Below, piece after piece: positions 52,473 to 64,000 of a stretch of DNA of 64,000 nucleotides. Positions within the stretch are counted from its first letter, which is position 1. Every line of letters begins with the position of its first letter. A program made the translations under genes and the position numbers. This DNA comes from Linepithema humile (Eukaryota > Arthropoda > Insecta > Hymenoptera > Formicidae), in the NCBI RefSeq assembly GCF_040581485.1, contig NC_090132.1:19932911-19996910 (forward strand), in the 5' to 3' direction. The notes beneath the pieces were generated by a model, which made no database searches, was not told the origin of the DNA, and was given only the letters and a program-made list of their open reading frames with translations.

Positions 52473-55364
52473 GTGAGTAAATCGTTGTCGCGCCACTTTG
52501 TCATTTTCAATAGCCCAGGAAGGATTTCTCGTGCATTCAGACAGGGAAATCGAGTTAATAAATGCATTTCTTTCAGTGGAAAGGAAAAGAGAAAAATCAT
52601 TTCTTTTGAAAGGAGGCTCCAAAGAAACTTTTCATAAATTAGCTTGCTAAATCGAGATTTTTATGATGCTTGTGATTATTAATTTCTATAATAATGTCAT
52701 CGAAAATAATGGGTCTTTGTTAAGAATACGGAGATTATCGCAATTAACATAGGAAATAGAAAATGCGCCAAAATATAAAAATAATTTAATCAGAAATAGA
52801 TAAGCACATTTTTTAAATGTTCAGCTGTTAGAACATTAACCTTATCGCATTTTACGATATTCCACATAATACAAAATAGAGCGTAAAAACAGAATTTTCT
52901 TTGCAGAATTTAAATTATTATTAGCGCATTTATATTTCCTATAGAAATAAATTTGTCTATATTAATTACATTTTTTATCAGATCATTACTTCGAGTATAA
53001 ATTTCTTTTTTAAAGCTATATTTTAGTAAATTAAAGAATCACCTAGCGTTAAAAAAATACACACATAAAGTAATGGAATATTCAAATATCAACTTAAGAT
53101 AATTACATCGCAGTGCATCTTTCGACTGATGTATTGTCTATCCCTTGTGCATTTGATAGCACTCGAAGAGACATTCTCCCTGATTTGGAATGCGAAGGGG
53201 GTCGTCGCTGCAGCCAATAACCGGAAACCACAGTCATTTGTCAAGGGCGGAAACCGCCGAGCCAACCGGAAATTATCCGTGCCCCATCGTGAAAATTTGC
53301 AAATTTCCTACCTAGCCCCATTCCTTCCATCTTGCCATTATAACCAGAGGGCGATGCGCTCCCTGCATCTCAAACCCGCGAATCCCCTTCTCTCTTCTCC
53401 CCTTCTCTCGTCTTCTATCTAACCCTCTGCTGTTCTCTCTCCCTCCCTCCCTCCCTCCTTCTCACTCGCGCTCTCGTGTGCTCCTTCGACCGACGACGCT
53501 GGATACGGGCTTCCGAGCACCTAATCTCTACGCAATTTAGATGGCTCGAGAGCACCTATAAACCAACCGTCCTCCTTCGTGGGAATTATCGATTACACTG
53601 CTACCACGTCCTGTTCGAATCTCCTCCTGGATTACTTATCTGCCGGATAACGTCATGGCGGATTTAAACCGTCGCGCTAATTTCACCGGCTTGCCAGACA
53701 GTCGCAGATAGGACGTAGTTTAAAGAGACGGGACAAGTTGAGAGGATCGATGCTACTGGCACGCAAATAGATTTTTTTTGCGATTCCTATCAAAACTGCT
53801 AAAATTATCCTTCATTCGCTACTTCGATATTTGCGCATTTAAATACTCTCGTAAGTTTGGAAAAATATCATTATATATTAATTGGTCTCCAGAAAGTTGC
53901 TCCGTATATTATATCGCATATATGCATAAAACGTTCGATTCAACAAAGCATCTTAGACGCGCGTAATTCAATTAGTAGGGACACGAAAGGCATATCAAAG
54001 TAATTAGAGATAACGTGATCACAGACGGACGAGTGTATGAGGTCCCTAATCACGTTGGCGCACGCGAATCGGATTAAGATTTAGGACGATCACAAGGATG
54101 CTCGCCGCAGAAGAACAGACGTAGATCAAATTCGGAGGTAACGAGGAGGCTCCGTCGAAAAAAAAGGAGTAACGCCGGCTTGACGAAAAACGTCAAATTA
54201 TCGAGCCACCTTTTGCCTCTCGCCCTTCCTTTCACGTGTTTGTTAAAGCGCCACAGCAACGGTGTTTGCTGTAAAATTCCGAACAAACTACAAGACAAAC
54301 GAGGTATAGTTGAGAGTCGAGCGAGCGTGAGAGGAAGTGAAAGCCTCCTATCGCATCCACACCGCTTTGATCCCTTTGTTTTGCTATAGGATGAGCCGGG
54401 AGGATCAGCTTGCTAACTCAAAGGACTGTTACGTTCTCCCCCTCCCGCCCTCTCTCGGGGGTCGCTTCTTTCTCCTTCTCAGGCGAATTCCGCCGTACCG
54501 GTCCGGCTCTAATTCTCGAACAGAGACACGAGAAACCCCCCCCCCCCCCCGCACACTTTCCGTCTCCTTGCTCCGCGCGTTTCCCGTCGCGCACCGTTCC
54601 TCTGCAACTGTGGACACAGCGCTAGCGGGAGAGCAAACGATCGTAGCCGTATAATTCCATAGGTGGAATCGGAAAAGGACGGGAGAAACGGGAGGAAGAA
54701 GTTCGTACCGACAGTACGTCGCGACGTAACGTCACGGTGGGGAAAAGATTTTGTTGTAGCCCGGCACGTGAGGGTGGAGATTTTGTTCCAACTTTATTTC
54801 TCGTACGTGCCACTGATTCTGATATCAGGACAACTCCTCGATATCGATAACAGCGAGCGAGTAATATTATAGCGGCAATTCGAAAGTAACGGCAAAAAGT
54901 AAATGTGTTTGAAAATTATATTATGGCTCGTGTCGAGAAGCTATCGATTGCGCGACACATTTGAAGGAAGCATTTTCCTTCTAACGGAAAATTTATATTT
55001 GCGGAATTTAAGTACGACGTATGTACCGACGGATGATCGAGGATGCTGCCTTTCTAAACGCGAGCGTATAAAATTTAGAATTCTCATTTTAAAGCATTTT
55101 ACGGTACTTGTATTACGGAATCGCATATCTCACCCACGTTCCTCGCTACATTCGCAAAGTACAGAAAGATGGACTGCAGATCGGAGAAAAAAAGTTTAAA
55201 AGCGCCGTTTCGCGGCGAGCGCTGTATCCACATTGCGGATTACTTTTTGCGCATATTGCCTCACCCTTTCGTCCGGTAATGCGCGCGAGAGCGGCATCAC
55301 GCGGCGTTTAAATTCGACTCACAGGTTCGTTGTTCGTTGAGAGATTTAAATCAATGGCGTTTAG
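52473..55364 (+). other. 2.9-kb intron between exons C and D (3' border uncertain)
   Basis: The intron starts with GTGAGT. Its 3' end is not certain. The best-looking acceptor (CGACTCACAG at 55324) would put exon D out of frame with exon C and hit a stop. AGs at 55343, 55364 and 55373 all keep phase 1, and 55364 is used here. The intron contains GC-richer, pyrimidine-rich sequence from about 53130 to 54840, including a CCCT repeat (about 53440-53458) and a 15-base C run (54536-54550). No other exon was recognised. Confidence 0.6.
54536..54550. repeat. Poly-C tract, 15 bases
   Basis: An uninterrupted run of 15 C in a GC-rich part of the intron. Confidence 0.85.
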
Positions 55365-55637
55365 ATGATCCAGATATGGAGACCGAGGCGGAAGCGCTGA
55401 ACGGCGAGGCGACCGATTCGCGGAAGATGGAAGTGCAGATCGGCGGCGCGGTGACCCTCGAGTGCGACGGCGGCTGCTGGGGCCACGGGTCCGGAATGGA
55501 TCCGGTTGGTGGGCCCGGACATCTTATTCTGAGCAACGTGGTGTACCAAGAAGCTGGAGAGTATCGATGCGTCGCACCCGATCGGAAAATGCAGGACACG
55601 TGGCGAGCTCAGTTACCCTATTACATCAAGGTTACCG
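55365..55637 (+). CDS. Exon D: third, unusually compact Ig domain
   Basis: This internal exon ends at a strong GTGAGT donor in phase 1. The start is inferred (see the preceding intron entry). From 55365 the junction codon with exon C becomes TAT and the product starts DPDMETEAEALNGEATDS. An Ig-like domain follows: GGAVTLECDGGCWGHG with the first cysteine, LILSNVV, and EAGEYRCVAPD with the second cysteine, ending in LPYYIKV. Only 34 residues separate the two cysteines, and the usual tryptophan 12-14 residues after the first is missing. Instead an extra Cys-Trp pair sits 4-5 residues after it, next to a Gly/Pro-rich loop. Frames on the - strand over this exon are shadows. Downstream exons, expected to include a membrane anchor, were not found. 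Confidence 0.85.
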
Positions 55638-57570
55638 GTGAGTCCGATAAAATCTCTTATCAGAGTAGACCGTTGACGTTATTCGACGTTCGCGTTGCGC
55701 GATCTCATATTTTTGCCCGCACACTCGGGCTGCGTTCGCGTATATCAACGGCAGGCGCGTGCAACACGCGGGGGAACAATTTTTCCCGTTCGCTGACGCG
55801 AGCCGAACGATAAAAATTATTCGAAACGCAACTATAGATGCCCCGCGATGTATGTTCGTGAGTTACAAATTGAATTGTGATTTCACATGACGTCAGTAAT
55901 ATGCGAGGATACATTGTGTCGCGATTGGTGTCTAACGAACATGACATTGTGCGGCGTGTCGCATTGTATTCAGCCGCATTGTAGGTTGCGGCTAACTACC
56001 TTGCGCTATCTGCTTCTAAATTTAATTATAACAGTCAAGACTGCGTGCCGGCATAACGTGTAACCTAACCGTGTTACGGTAGCAACATATTAATTATCGG
56101 CTTAAACTTTTGACGACCTGCTGAGAAATGGCGGAGCGCGGCGGCAGAGCGCCGTGCTGAGTTGATGCATTCCTTTAATCTGTTTAATGTGGTTACATTT
56201 CGGTAAAACAAATAAACTGTAGCTATATTCAAATGGTTTAATTCGTATATTTACATTTCGAGTACACTTGCGCGCGCGAAGTTTGTTGTCAACCGCTCAC
56301 GCGCGATTCAGCGAGTTAAATAAGATACTATATTATGAAGTAGGTGAATCACATATACGAAGAATTAAAGAGAAGATTTGACTGAGAAAGATTTACGTAT
56401 TCGTTAGAAAATATTACGGGAACATAAATACATTGCACCGAAGAAACTAAACTCTGCGATAAAATATTTTTAATTAAAAAATGTGCGATTTAAGTTTAGA
56501 TAAGCAATCATGCAGCAAAGCTAAGTCCGCATGAATAATATGTGTTCAGGTATATCAGGCATATTTGAAGTAGTACTCTAAACATCAACATAAAAATTTG
56601 TAGCTAACGATATTTCGTTATGTACGTAAAAAATATTTCCGTAATGTATTTTAAGCATCAAGGATTGCATAAAATAGTAGTCTGCATATATTTCCACACT
56701 TGTGCAAAAATTCAACTCCCAATAAAAATTGTTTGTAATAACTAATGCATACGTTGTTCGTGTGAGTAAACTCGTATATTACAAATTTATCTTCGTTTTA
56801 GTCACACATAAACACGCCACGTTTTAGTCACAAAAATTCTCTAAAATATGAAAACGAAAATTTTTAGTTCGTTACATTAATTCGTTCTCTCACAGATAAA
56901 AGCCGGCTAACATTACATCGTGATTATGATAATATTTTTTAATGGATATAGCCGAATAATAACCGTCGTAATGTTTTAATGTTACCGCGTGAAACCATAC
57001 GGCTAACGATTACATAAAAGTTACGCGCCACGTGTAGAGTAATTAAATACTTTTCTGCCGTCACATTGCGGCCGGAAAGAATTAATTAAACGATGAGAAT
57101 GTGAAGCATTTTCATTCATTATTAAAGCATCGTAATAGCTCTCAGTATCCTTTGCTATGTACATCGCGCCGTAATATTATAAAAATATACGTATACTACT
57201 ATTTTCCCCTGTTTTCCGCAAATTACCTGATTTGATACATCGTACACTCATTCAAACGTGTATAAATATACGATAGGCAGGAAATTGAGGAGATTATTGA
57301 GTTGTGATATACTTAAGTTAATTTTTCGGGTTTTCCCAATAAATCTGTCTACTCTTTTGTCAGGCAAAGCACAGTTTGATTACCGCATAAATTAAATAAT
57401 TGTTGTAAGTTATCAAGTTTTGCCTATATCACGATTTTTTAAGTGATTTAAAATAAGATCTCACTAGCTTGTCTTATCTTATATTCTCTGCTGATTACTA
57501 CGATTTACCATTTAGTTCATTAGATCTCTGCTCGACTTTTTTAGTCAAGACATTTCTTTTTTTCTTTCAG

Positions 57571-57599
57571 AAACTACGTACTTTGCTTTGAAATATTAG
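57571..57599 (+). CDS. Possible short alternative terminal exon (low confidence)
   Basis: A strong acceptor (CATTTCTTTTTTTCTTTCAG) ends at 57570. Spliced in phase 1 from exon D, the reading is Glu followed by TTYFALKY and a TAG stop at 57597-57599. The other two phases also stop soon. If used, it would end the protein right after the third Ig domain, giving a secreted form without a membrane anchor. Acceptor-like strings arise by chance in introns, and no nearby polyadenylation signal was tied to it, so this is a hypothesis. Confidence 0.15.
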
Positions 57600-58092
57600 T
57601 TTTATCACTAGAGAGTAGCCCCGTGTTTACTTAAGGTACGTGAGTTTCGGAACGTCACATACGAATTGAAGCTGAAGTTCGAATACTGTTTCGAATCTGC
57701 GGGTTTTTACTTGACGGGAATCTCGAGAGACCAAAACGGAAGCAATCGCTGGTAAAAGTTGAGGGTACATAGGTATAGTGAGTGCAACACAGCTGCTAGT
57801 CGTTTAGATGGGCACGTATACTCTTCAAGGATAGTGGTCATCGAAACGTGATGTCATATAAGGCGAAATACGGAATATCAACTGTGCTTTAGTGAGATTG
57901 AACACTTTTTCGTGACGTATTTTAATGTCTGGATAATAATAAAATTGCGTATAGAATATTTTGACTCTACGATATTAATCAATAATACCGCGAAAATAAT
58001 ATTGAGCAATAGAATATCTCTTGTGCAAAATATTTGGAAATAACATGTGCGAAACAAATAATATCGTGCTATATATATGTACGTTTTGATGC

Positions 58093-58120
58093 TATGTTTA
58101 TATACACGTATATAAACATA
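58093..58120. repeat. 28-bp near-palindrome with 12-bp arms
   Basis: TATGTTTATATA (58093-58104) and TATATAAACATA (58109-58120) are perfect inverted copies around CACG. The content is AT-rich, so chance or slippage is plausible. GTTTA/TAAAC is also a forkhead-like core (inference). Confidence 0.6.
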
Positions 58121-61100
58121 TTTATCATGTTTGTAATTACGCGATCTATAATATTATAACAGCGATTCACAAAGAAACATTTTCGTTGTTTCTCTCTTGA
58201 TGATTTTAATGAGCACTAGATGTTACATTGTGTGATATAAAATAAATGCATCGACACACGCAGCAGCGTAATTAGATTTGTTAGTGTTTACGTTGTTGCG
58301 AGCAGCCATGACAATTAACATCGACAAACACATGCATAAAATAACATGTGCAAGCTGAATTAACATAATAATAATTTTGTCACATCATTTTAGTTTCACG
58401 TAAATATGTTATTAAATAAAAATCAAATTTAAATATTTAATGCTTATAAGAATATTATTCTATTATAGAAATATTCAGAGGAATATTCTGCTATTCTCAG
58501 CACTTTAGAATCTATTAATAAAATTCAGGCTCATATCCCGTGTCGACAAAACATTAACAATGTTACTGTTTCTAAATCGCGCTATAGCAGCTACAACCCT
58601 AGAGCTTACATCCATATCGCAGTGAAGAAAAGCAGTTTTACGACGAAATGGGAATTGTCGCCTCGTAAAAGAGACTAGAAACCTGACACACGATATCAAA
58701 ATGATCCCAACTCCGGCCTTCGATAAAAGGCCGATAGAGTATCCAACCAGGGATTACAAGGCAGGCTATGTATCGGAAATTCAGAAACACACTACCATCC
58801 CGCGATTTTACTGTCGCGGAATCCTTCCTGTTTGTTTTCGATTCTTTGTTTGGCAAAAAAGTACCTTTGCCTCGTCCGAAACGCTCGTCATTGTCGCGAC
58901 TTCGCAGTGTCGGCGACGGAACGAAACATTCGGCGAAGAGCGTGAATGAGAACGACGCGAGGAATCTTGCGCTAAGGAAACGGAAGATCAGAAACTGGGC
59001 GCGGTGGAAAGTTTGCGGACGTTTAACTTTTCTATTCCTCCTTCTAGAGTCTTGTCCTCGTAAAATGGTTCTCGGTCGGCTCGTCCGCTCGCCCGTCCTT
59101 GCTTACCAGAGCTCGTGTCGATCAGCCGAAAGGGTGCGCGAAGCATGTAGCAATACACGCCGCGATATCTCGTTTCGTTTAGCTCTTAATGAGTTTATGT
59201 GGCTCCCGAATGGCTCGTAACTTTGACCCGGATTTTTACTGAAAGCTCGGATCGCGTGCACGAATAGGTCCCTTGTTAATTCCGTGTAAAAGTTGAGGCT
59301 AAAACGCACAGTTAATGTTAATGATATTTAAGTAAAGAATCGGTGTCTGAGAGAATATACGACCGAAGGCATGCTGCTGAAATAATACAGTAGATAGCGA
59401 GAAATCGAAAAACTTACAATAGGAAGAAGTGAAGCAATTAAGATCTTTGGATTTTATCAATTTCGCGGAAATTCATTCCTATCAAAGCACAAGTAATGTA
59501 ATTAAAAATATACTCGTCTCACGATGAGAATAATCTCATTTCAATTAAAGTTAATTCGGTGAAGAGAAGAAAAACGAGCATCATCGATTATCAGAGAAAT
59601 TATAGCAAAAAGTTATTAATATCTCAATGTATATTCATTATTAATTTATGTATGTCAACGTCTCGTTCTCTCTATCGTCACAAATAGTTCTCACTCGATA
59701 ACTTGCAGACGTATCATTCGCCCGATAAAGAATCGCGGGTGCTCCGATGAATCCATAGACCAGAAAAAGACACTCATCCATTGAAATACGACGACGTTAT
59801 ACGCTCGCGATTGCGAAAGACGTCGGACAGTTTCGTCTCTCGCTTTCAACCGCGACTGCAGGAATATCGTATGTGCTCGGTTATTTTTCCTCGCCCTATT
59901 TACGCGGCGATGATAGATGTAGAATGTTCTCCTTTCTCTTTTATCCGCACGGCGTATCCCTCACGGTCGTATAGCCGCGCGCGTTCTCCATCCGCTTCCT
60001 TCCTTCTACCACTATTCAGCCCGAAGCAATCGCTGGAGCAATCCCGACTTCTTATTGATTGCGGCTCGGGGAACTCGTGCGTGTAAGACGCTCAGCCCTT
60101 CGGTCGAACATTCGCTATCTCGGCGAGCGCTTTCTACGTCGTTTCCATGGAAATGAAAAGACACAGAAGGCACAGACCGAAATTATTTCGCCGTCCTCGA
60201 TCGTCGTCCCGCGCGCTGCCAATAATTTTTCCACCTCACTTTATCACTTGGCGTAACACCTCCCTCGGGGGCCATACATCGTGCGAGATATAAGTTCTCG
60301 CTCGCGCCGACTGGTCCCGATATCAAAATATTTCGCTGCGATCCTAATGTATTTCTCTAGCTTGTCGATCCTCTTTCCCAGCTTCTCGCACTTCCCTGAT
60401 TCTTCCATAATTCACTCGACCCGCTCGTTCTCGTCGTTTCTCGGAGGGACGCCACCTCCAAATTTCCCGGCGTGTCTTCCGCGTGGAATAAGAGATTAGG
60501 AGTTATTGAACAGGGCGCGCCCAATTCGCCAATTATAATTTTCGCACGATTTCATCGAAGATACACTGTGTTTATCGTTGACATTTGTCAATATTGAAGT
60601 TACATTATTAATATGATTTAAAATATAAAATAAAATATCTCAAGTTTTTATACTCTCGAATCGTCAAGTTTGTACATCAACAAAGCACACGGAAAATGCG
60701 ATCAACTTGCCTCTCTAGCAATATCAAGTTGCCTTCATTTAATTAAGAATATACTATGCATAGTTTCTAGATGCATCGAGATCAAAATTGAACCGTGTGA
60801 ATTCTTTTTCTAATGGGACAAATTTTAATAAATAGTTTTTACCGCGATGTATAAGATTTTTTATATTATTTTAAGTAGATATTATATTATTGTTTATATA
60901 TTTTTCAGTTCGTTCGTAATAAAGAAAAAACTAAATATTCTATAGCAGAAAATGCAATATAATATGATTAAATTCTAGGGTTGATATTATAGCAATAATA
61001 ATTCCTTGCAGGAATCTTTTGTTTTTTTCATACGTTGTCTCCGAATTGACCGAACGTTGTAGTGATACGAGAGGAGTGTGGAGTGGAAACGTGTATCGTG

Positions 61101-62141
61101 CAACTTCAAAGCAACCATCTGCTGAATTTATTATGGAAACGCCGTACGTGCGGTTTGTATGATATTCGAGCTATAGAACACGCGGCATGTTTGCCATAAT
61201 TTCTCGACCGTACTTAAACGTTTGAAACCGCAATATACACGTTCGTTATATACCCTTGTACGCGCACGTGACGCTTCTGCAAGAAACGGATGAATCGAAA
61301 AGAATTAATGGTAATTTATTTCACGAAATAACAATTTTCTAAATATTTTTCTTTCTTTTTAAGTTACTTTCAATCTTTGATTTTATGCAGATCTTTCATA
61401 AAAAATAAAAAGACAAATAAAAAAAAGAGGTTTCCACATTTTATAATCAATTCCTAATTTTGGAGATTAAAAATATACCACTAGAAAATATAATAAATTC
61501 TTTTGCTATTCTTGCTCGATATATTTATTTTTATTGCTGCCACGATACTTTTTGCAATTAGCAATTTTATATTTAGTGATTTCTCTGTTCTAAGCAGAAA
61601 AATAAAGTAACCTTTGATTATTGTCACGGAACACGCTTTGACTTTTGCTGGAAATTTTGATTGACGGATTTTATGGAGCTTACTTGGGAACAAGTTAATA
61701 ACATGTTTAATTAGAACGGATCAAAAACTCTGTATTTTATATTTTGTATATTTTTAAAGCGCGTCTGTGTGTGTAAATTAAAAATATTTTTCTTGAATTA
61801 TGGATGTGTGGTTCATTCATGAGTCGAGAGTGATATTATATTTTTATAAGTTCATTTTCATTCGTTACATAAAATATCTAGAATTACCAAATTGACGTAT
61901 CAGACAAGCGTATTACAAATATCATTGTATTTAATATCTCAAATATTTCGTGGAATGGATTGCTTTTTTCTCCATCGAACATATAATGAAACTTATTCAA
62001 GCTATTCAAGCATTCAGTCTGTAGAACATTGTCTAAATACGTATATGTGCGTTATTTAAAGAATCTAAAGATAATCCCTTCTTGATAACATAAGTGAGCC
62101 GTTGAAACTTGTTTGCTGTGCAATTATTTCTAGCTTAACGT

Positions 62142-62160
62142 AAAAAAAAAAAAAAAAAAA
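62142..62160. repeat. Poly-A tract, 19 bases
   Basis: An uninterrupted A run. It could be a retroposon tail on the + strand, but no retroposon body was recognised upstream. Confidence 0.85.
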
Positions 62161-62864
62161 CGATAACATAAACTTCTGGAGTCTGTCGTTCAGCTTATCT
62201 CTCTGGTCTTTCCCACCTCGTTAAGCGTTTGTTAAATCTTCACGCCTTCACAAACTAAGACGCGGTTTTTTTTTCCTCGACTGATCCATAAGATGCGTTT
62301 GAACTAACGGTAAAACTTACATAATAAAACTTTCGTGTGTTCTCGTTAAATCACCGTTCAAGTTTACAGGGCGAATACCACGTGCAGCTATTCCGTTGCG
62401 GAAAATTCAAGCTTCATTAACAAACTAAACGATGCTGTTTGAATAATGTATAACCGGATAAATATTTTATAACTCGGACAAGTTTCTAATGAATACAAAC
62501 AATTTTCATGCAAAATAAAGTGTAGGTAACCGAGCTTAAGTCTTCGATAATTGAGCAACCAAGTTTCCAAAGTTATCACACTTATTAAAAACATTTTTCG
62601 TTTTTTTAAATTTTGCATTTTGTCTTCTTATCTCGATATATTTGCGCTTGCCATTTCCTAATTATACTTACTCAATAGATTCTTATAATCTTAACTGTTG
62701 CCGGTTATCACGGCGATATTTAAATCGCAGGGAAGCGATAATTAAATCGTTACGGAATGCACCGAAAATTACGGTAATTATCATGTCCGCCGGTCGCTCC
62801 TATCAACGAGTTTTCGATGCTTACGATGCTTTAATTAGAGTTAGCGAGAAAGCACCGAACAAAT

Positions 62865-63587
62865 TTGTGCTACCGTATCTGTTGTCGCGTCGAGAAACTT
62901 TCGTTGATCCATAAAACAGGCGCCGGAATCGAGTATATTTTGGGTAGATCAACACAACTTTCCGCCGCGGCGCAGATGACTGCCTTCCTTCTCCTCGGCA
63001 AGCTCTCTAAGAGCTTTCCATGGTTAACCGCAAGAGAGTTAATTTCATCGTATCCCGCGCACAACGAGCCTCTTCGCCGTACTGATAGGAACGGCGGTTG
63101 GATGTGTATCTCGTACCGTACCGTGCAACTTTATATTTGCATGCTTGATAAAAGAAGCGGTCGAATCTCCAAGTCATTTGCGGGAGTTGAGCGCATAACG
63201 GTTTTACGGAACAAAGACTTGATTATACGATCAAAGCGCGGGGAAGGAAAAATGAGCCGCCTCGGGCCAGAAGCCAGTCTCATCACGGCCGCCAATAGCT
63301 CGCGGCGTGTTCTGAATTTTTTAAAGCGTCGAACCCACGTACAGATGGATACGCCTGTGAAAGATCTATCCAGTTTCAAACGATCTCGCGCGGAAATTAA
63401 CTCTTTTTATTATACGCCGATGCGGATAGACACGAACGAGAGCGGCCTCGTACTTCGTACTAACGAGCGCCAAACTTCACGGTTCATTAACGATAAATCA
63501 CATTGGATAAAGCAAAAACTGATCTCGTACAATGAAGTATACGAAACTATCGATATATACGTAACGCAGATTACTCGCCGCTTTTAG
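62865..63587 (+). other. Longest open frame in the window, 240 codons, not recognised
   Basis: This frame opens at a TTG codon and runs to a stop at 63587 through moderately GC-rich sequence. Residues are rich in Arg, Ser and Thr with no hydrophobic core pattern, Ig motif or other domain that I recognise. A shorter - strand frame overlaps it. I list it because of its length but do not support it as a gene. An in-frame alternative exon would need an acceptor and a donor, which I did not identify. Confidence 0.15.
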
Positions 63588-64000
63588 GCTTTTAAGCCGA
63601 TATAATTTTATTGTCGAAGGAAAGTTAAAAAAAAGATCTTCTAAAAGAATGATTCAATGCTATTTCGGCAAAATTCAAAATCTGCAAAATAATTTTAAAC
63701 TTCCGCATAATTAATCGTATGCGCAATAGAATAATGCGAAAGTTTCTTTAAAAATGGACGAGAGACGCGACGATTTTATAATTATGATATATAAACAGCT
63801 ACTGATCATTCTAGTGAGTTACAAAAACGGCGTTACAGCGATGTTTCAAATAAAAATAACGATATCCCTTGAATTTATGTTCATTGCCAGTGTGTATTCA
63901 GGTACAATATAGAGCATGGTCGATTAGATTTAAATTCACATCGCTATGATCACCGTTATTCGAACGACATTCAAACGATGGGAAATAACGACCCGAGAGG

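Larger units (their letters stand above)
55638..64000 (+). other. Downstream intron or 3' region, no certain exon
   Basis: This stretch starts with the GTGAGT donor of exon D. It is AT-rich to about 58700, GC-richer at about 58700-59300, 59660-60560 and 62860-63590, and AT-rich between. The only acceptor-like site with a compatible frame that I noticed is at 57570 (separate entry). A 240-codon + strand frame (62865-63587) has no recognised domain and begins without ATG. A 19-base A run (62142-62160) is present. The gene probably continues beyond 64000. Confidence 0.6.

Noticed and set aside
53605..53630. tRNA-like B-box string GTTCGAATCTCC
   Set aside because: No A box, acceptor-stem pairing or cloverleaf could be built around it.
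58768..59220. 150-codon + strand frame with a basic segment and a hydrophobic LTFLFLLLESC stretch
   Set aside because: I considered it as a membrane/cytoplasmic exon of the Ig gene, but the hydrophobic run is too short and no matching acceptor or donor was found.
1..64000. Transposase, reverse transcriptase or viral genes
   Set aside because: I looked for recognisable catalytic motifs among the longer frames on both strands and saw none. Short or heavily decayed fragments could still be present and would need a repeat-library search.

Overview
This looks like a piece of an insect genome, possibly hymenopteran (ant, wasp or bee); that placement is inference. The sequence is AT-rich with frequent GC-rich patches and many microsatellites. 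It has no operon-like coding density. The only convincing coding sequence is a set of short exons with GT/AG borders, spread on the + strand through very long introns. No tRNA, rRNA, CRISPR array, transposase or virus-like gene was recognised.

The window is the middle of one large + strand gene for an immunoglobulin-superfamily surface or secreted protein. Four exons are supported. Exon A (9704-10045) carries one complete Ig domain. Exons B (41362-41484) and C (52326-52472) together make a second Ig domain, split just after the core tryptophan. Exon D (about 55365-55637) carries a third, unusually short Ig domain. All junctions are phase 1 and every exon length is a multiple of three, so exons join in frame and could be skipped in frame. 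The signal peptide, any earlier Ig domain, and the membrane and cytoplasmic parts are not seen and probably lie outside the window. The architecture suggests a neural or epithelial cell-recognition protein of the sidestep / beat / kirre / neuromusculin type, but I could not assign a named orthologue.

Layout: 1-9703 is an upstream intron or 5' flank. 10046-41361 is a 31.3 kb intron, 41485-52325 a 10.8 kb intron and 52473-55364 a 2.9 kb intron. 55638-64000 is a downstream intron or 3' region. The introns hold CT/GA, CG, AT, CGG and homopolymer repeats, one 134-bp tandem duplication, several palindromes and hairpins, and recurrent GC-rich patches that may be regulatory.

A few open reading frames inside the introns look more protein-like than chance shadows: 23773-24133, 28257-28655 and 49804-50260 on the - strand, and 51592-51885 on the + strand. 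They are offered only as low-confidence candidates for nested genes. No exciting new system could be demonstrated. The most testable oddities are the compact Ig domain of exon D, a possible short alternative 3' end at 57571, and the antisense reading frame behind a strong splice acceptor at 50260.
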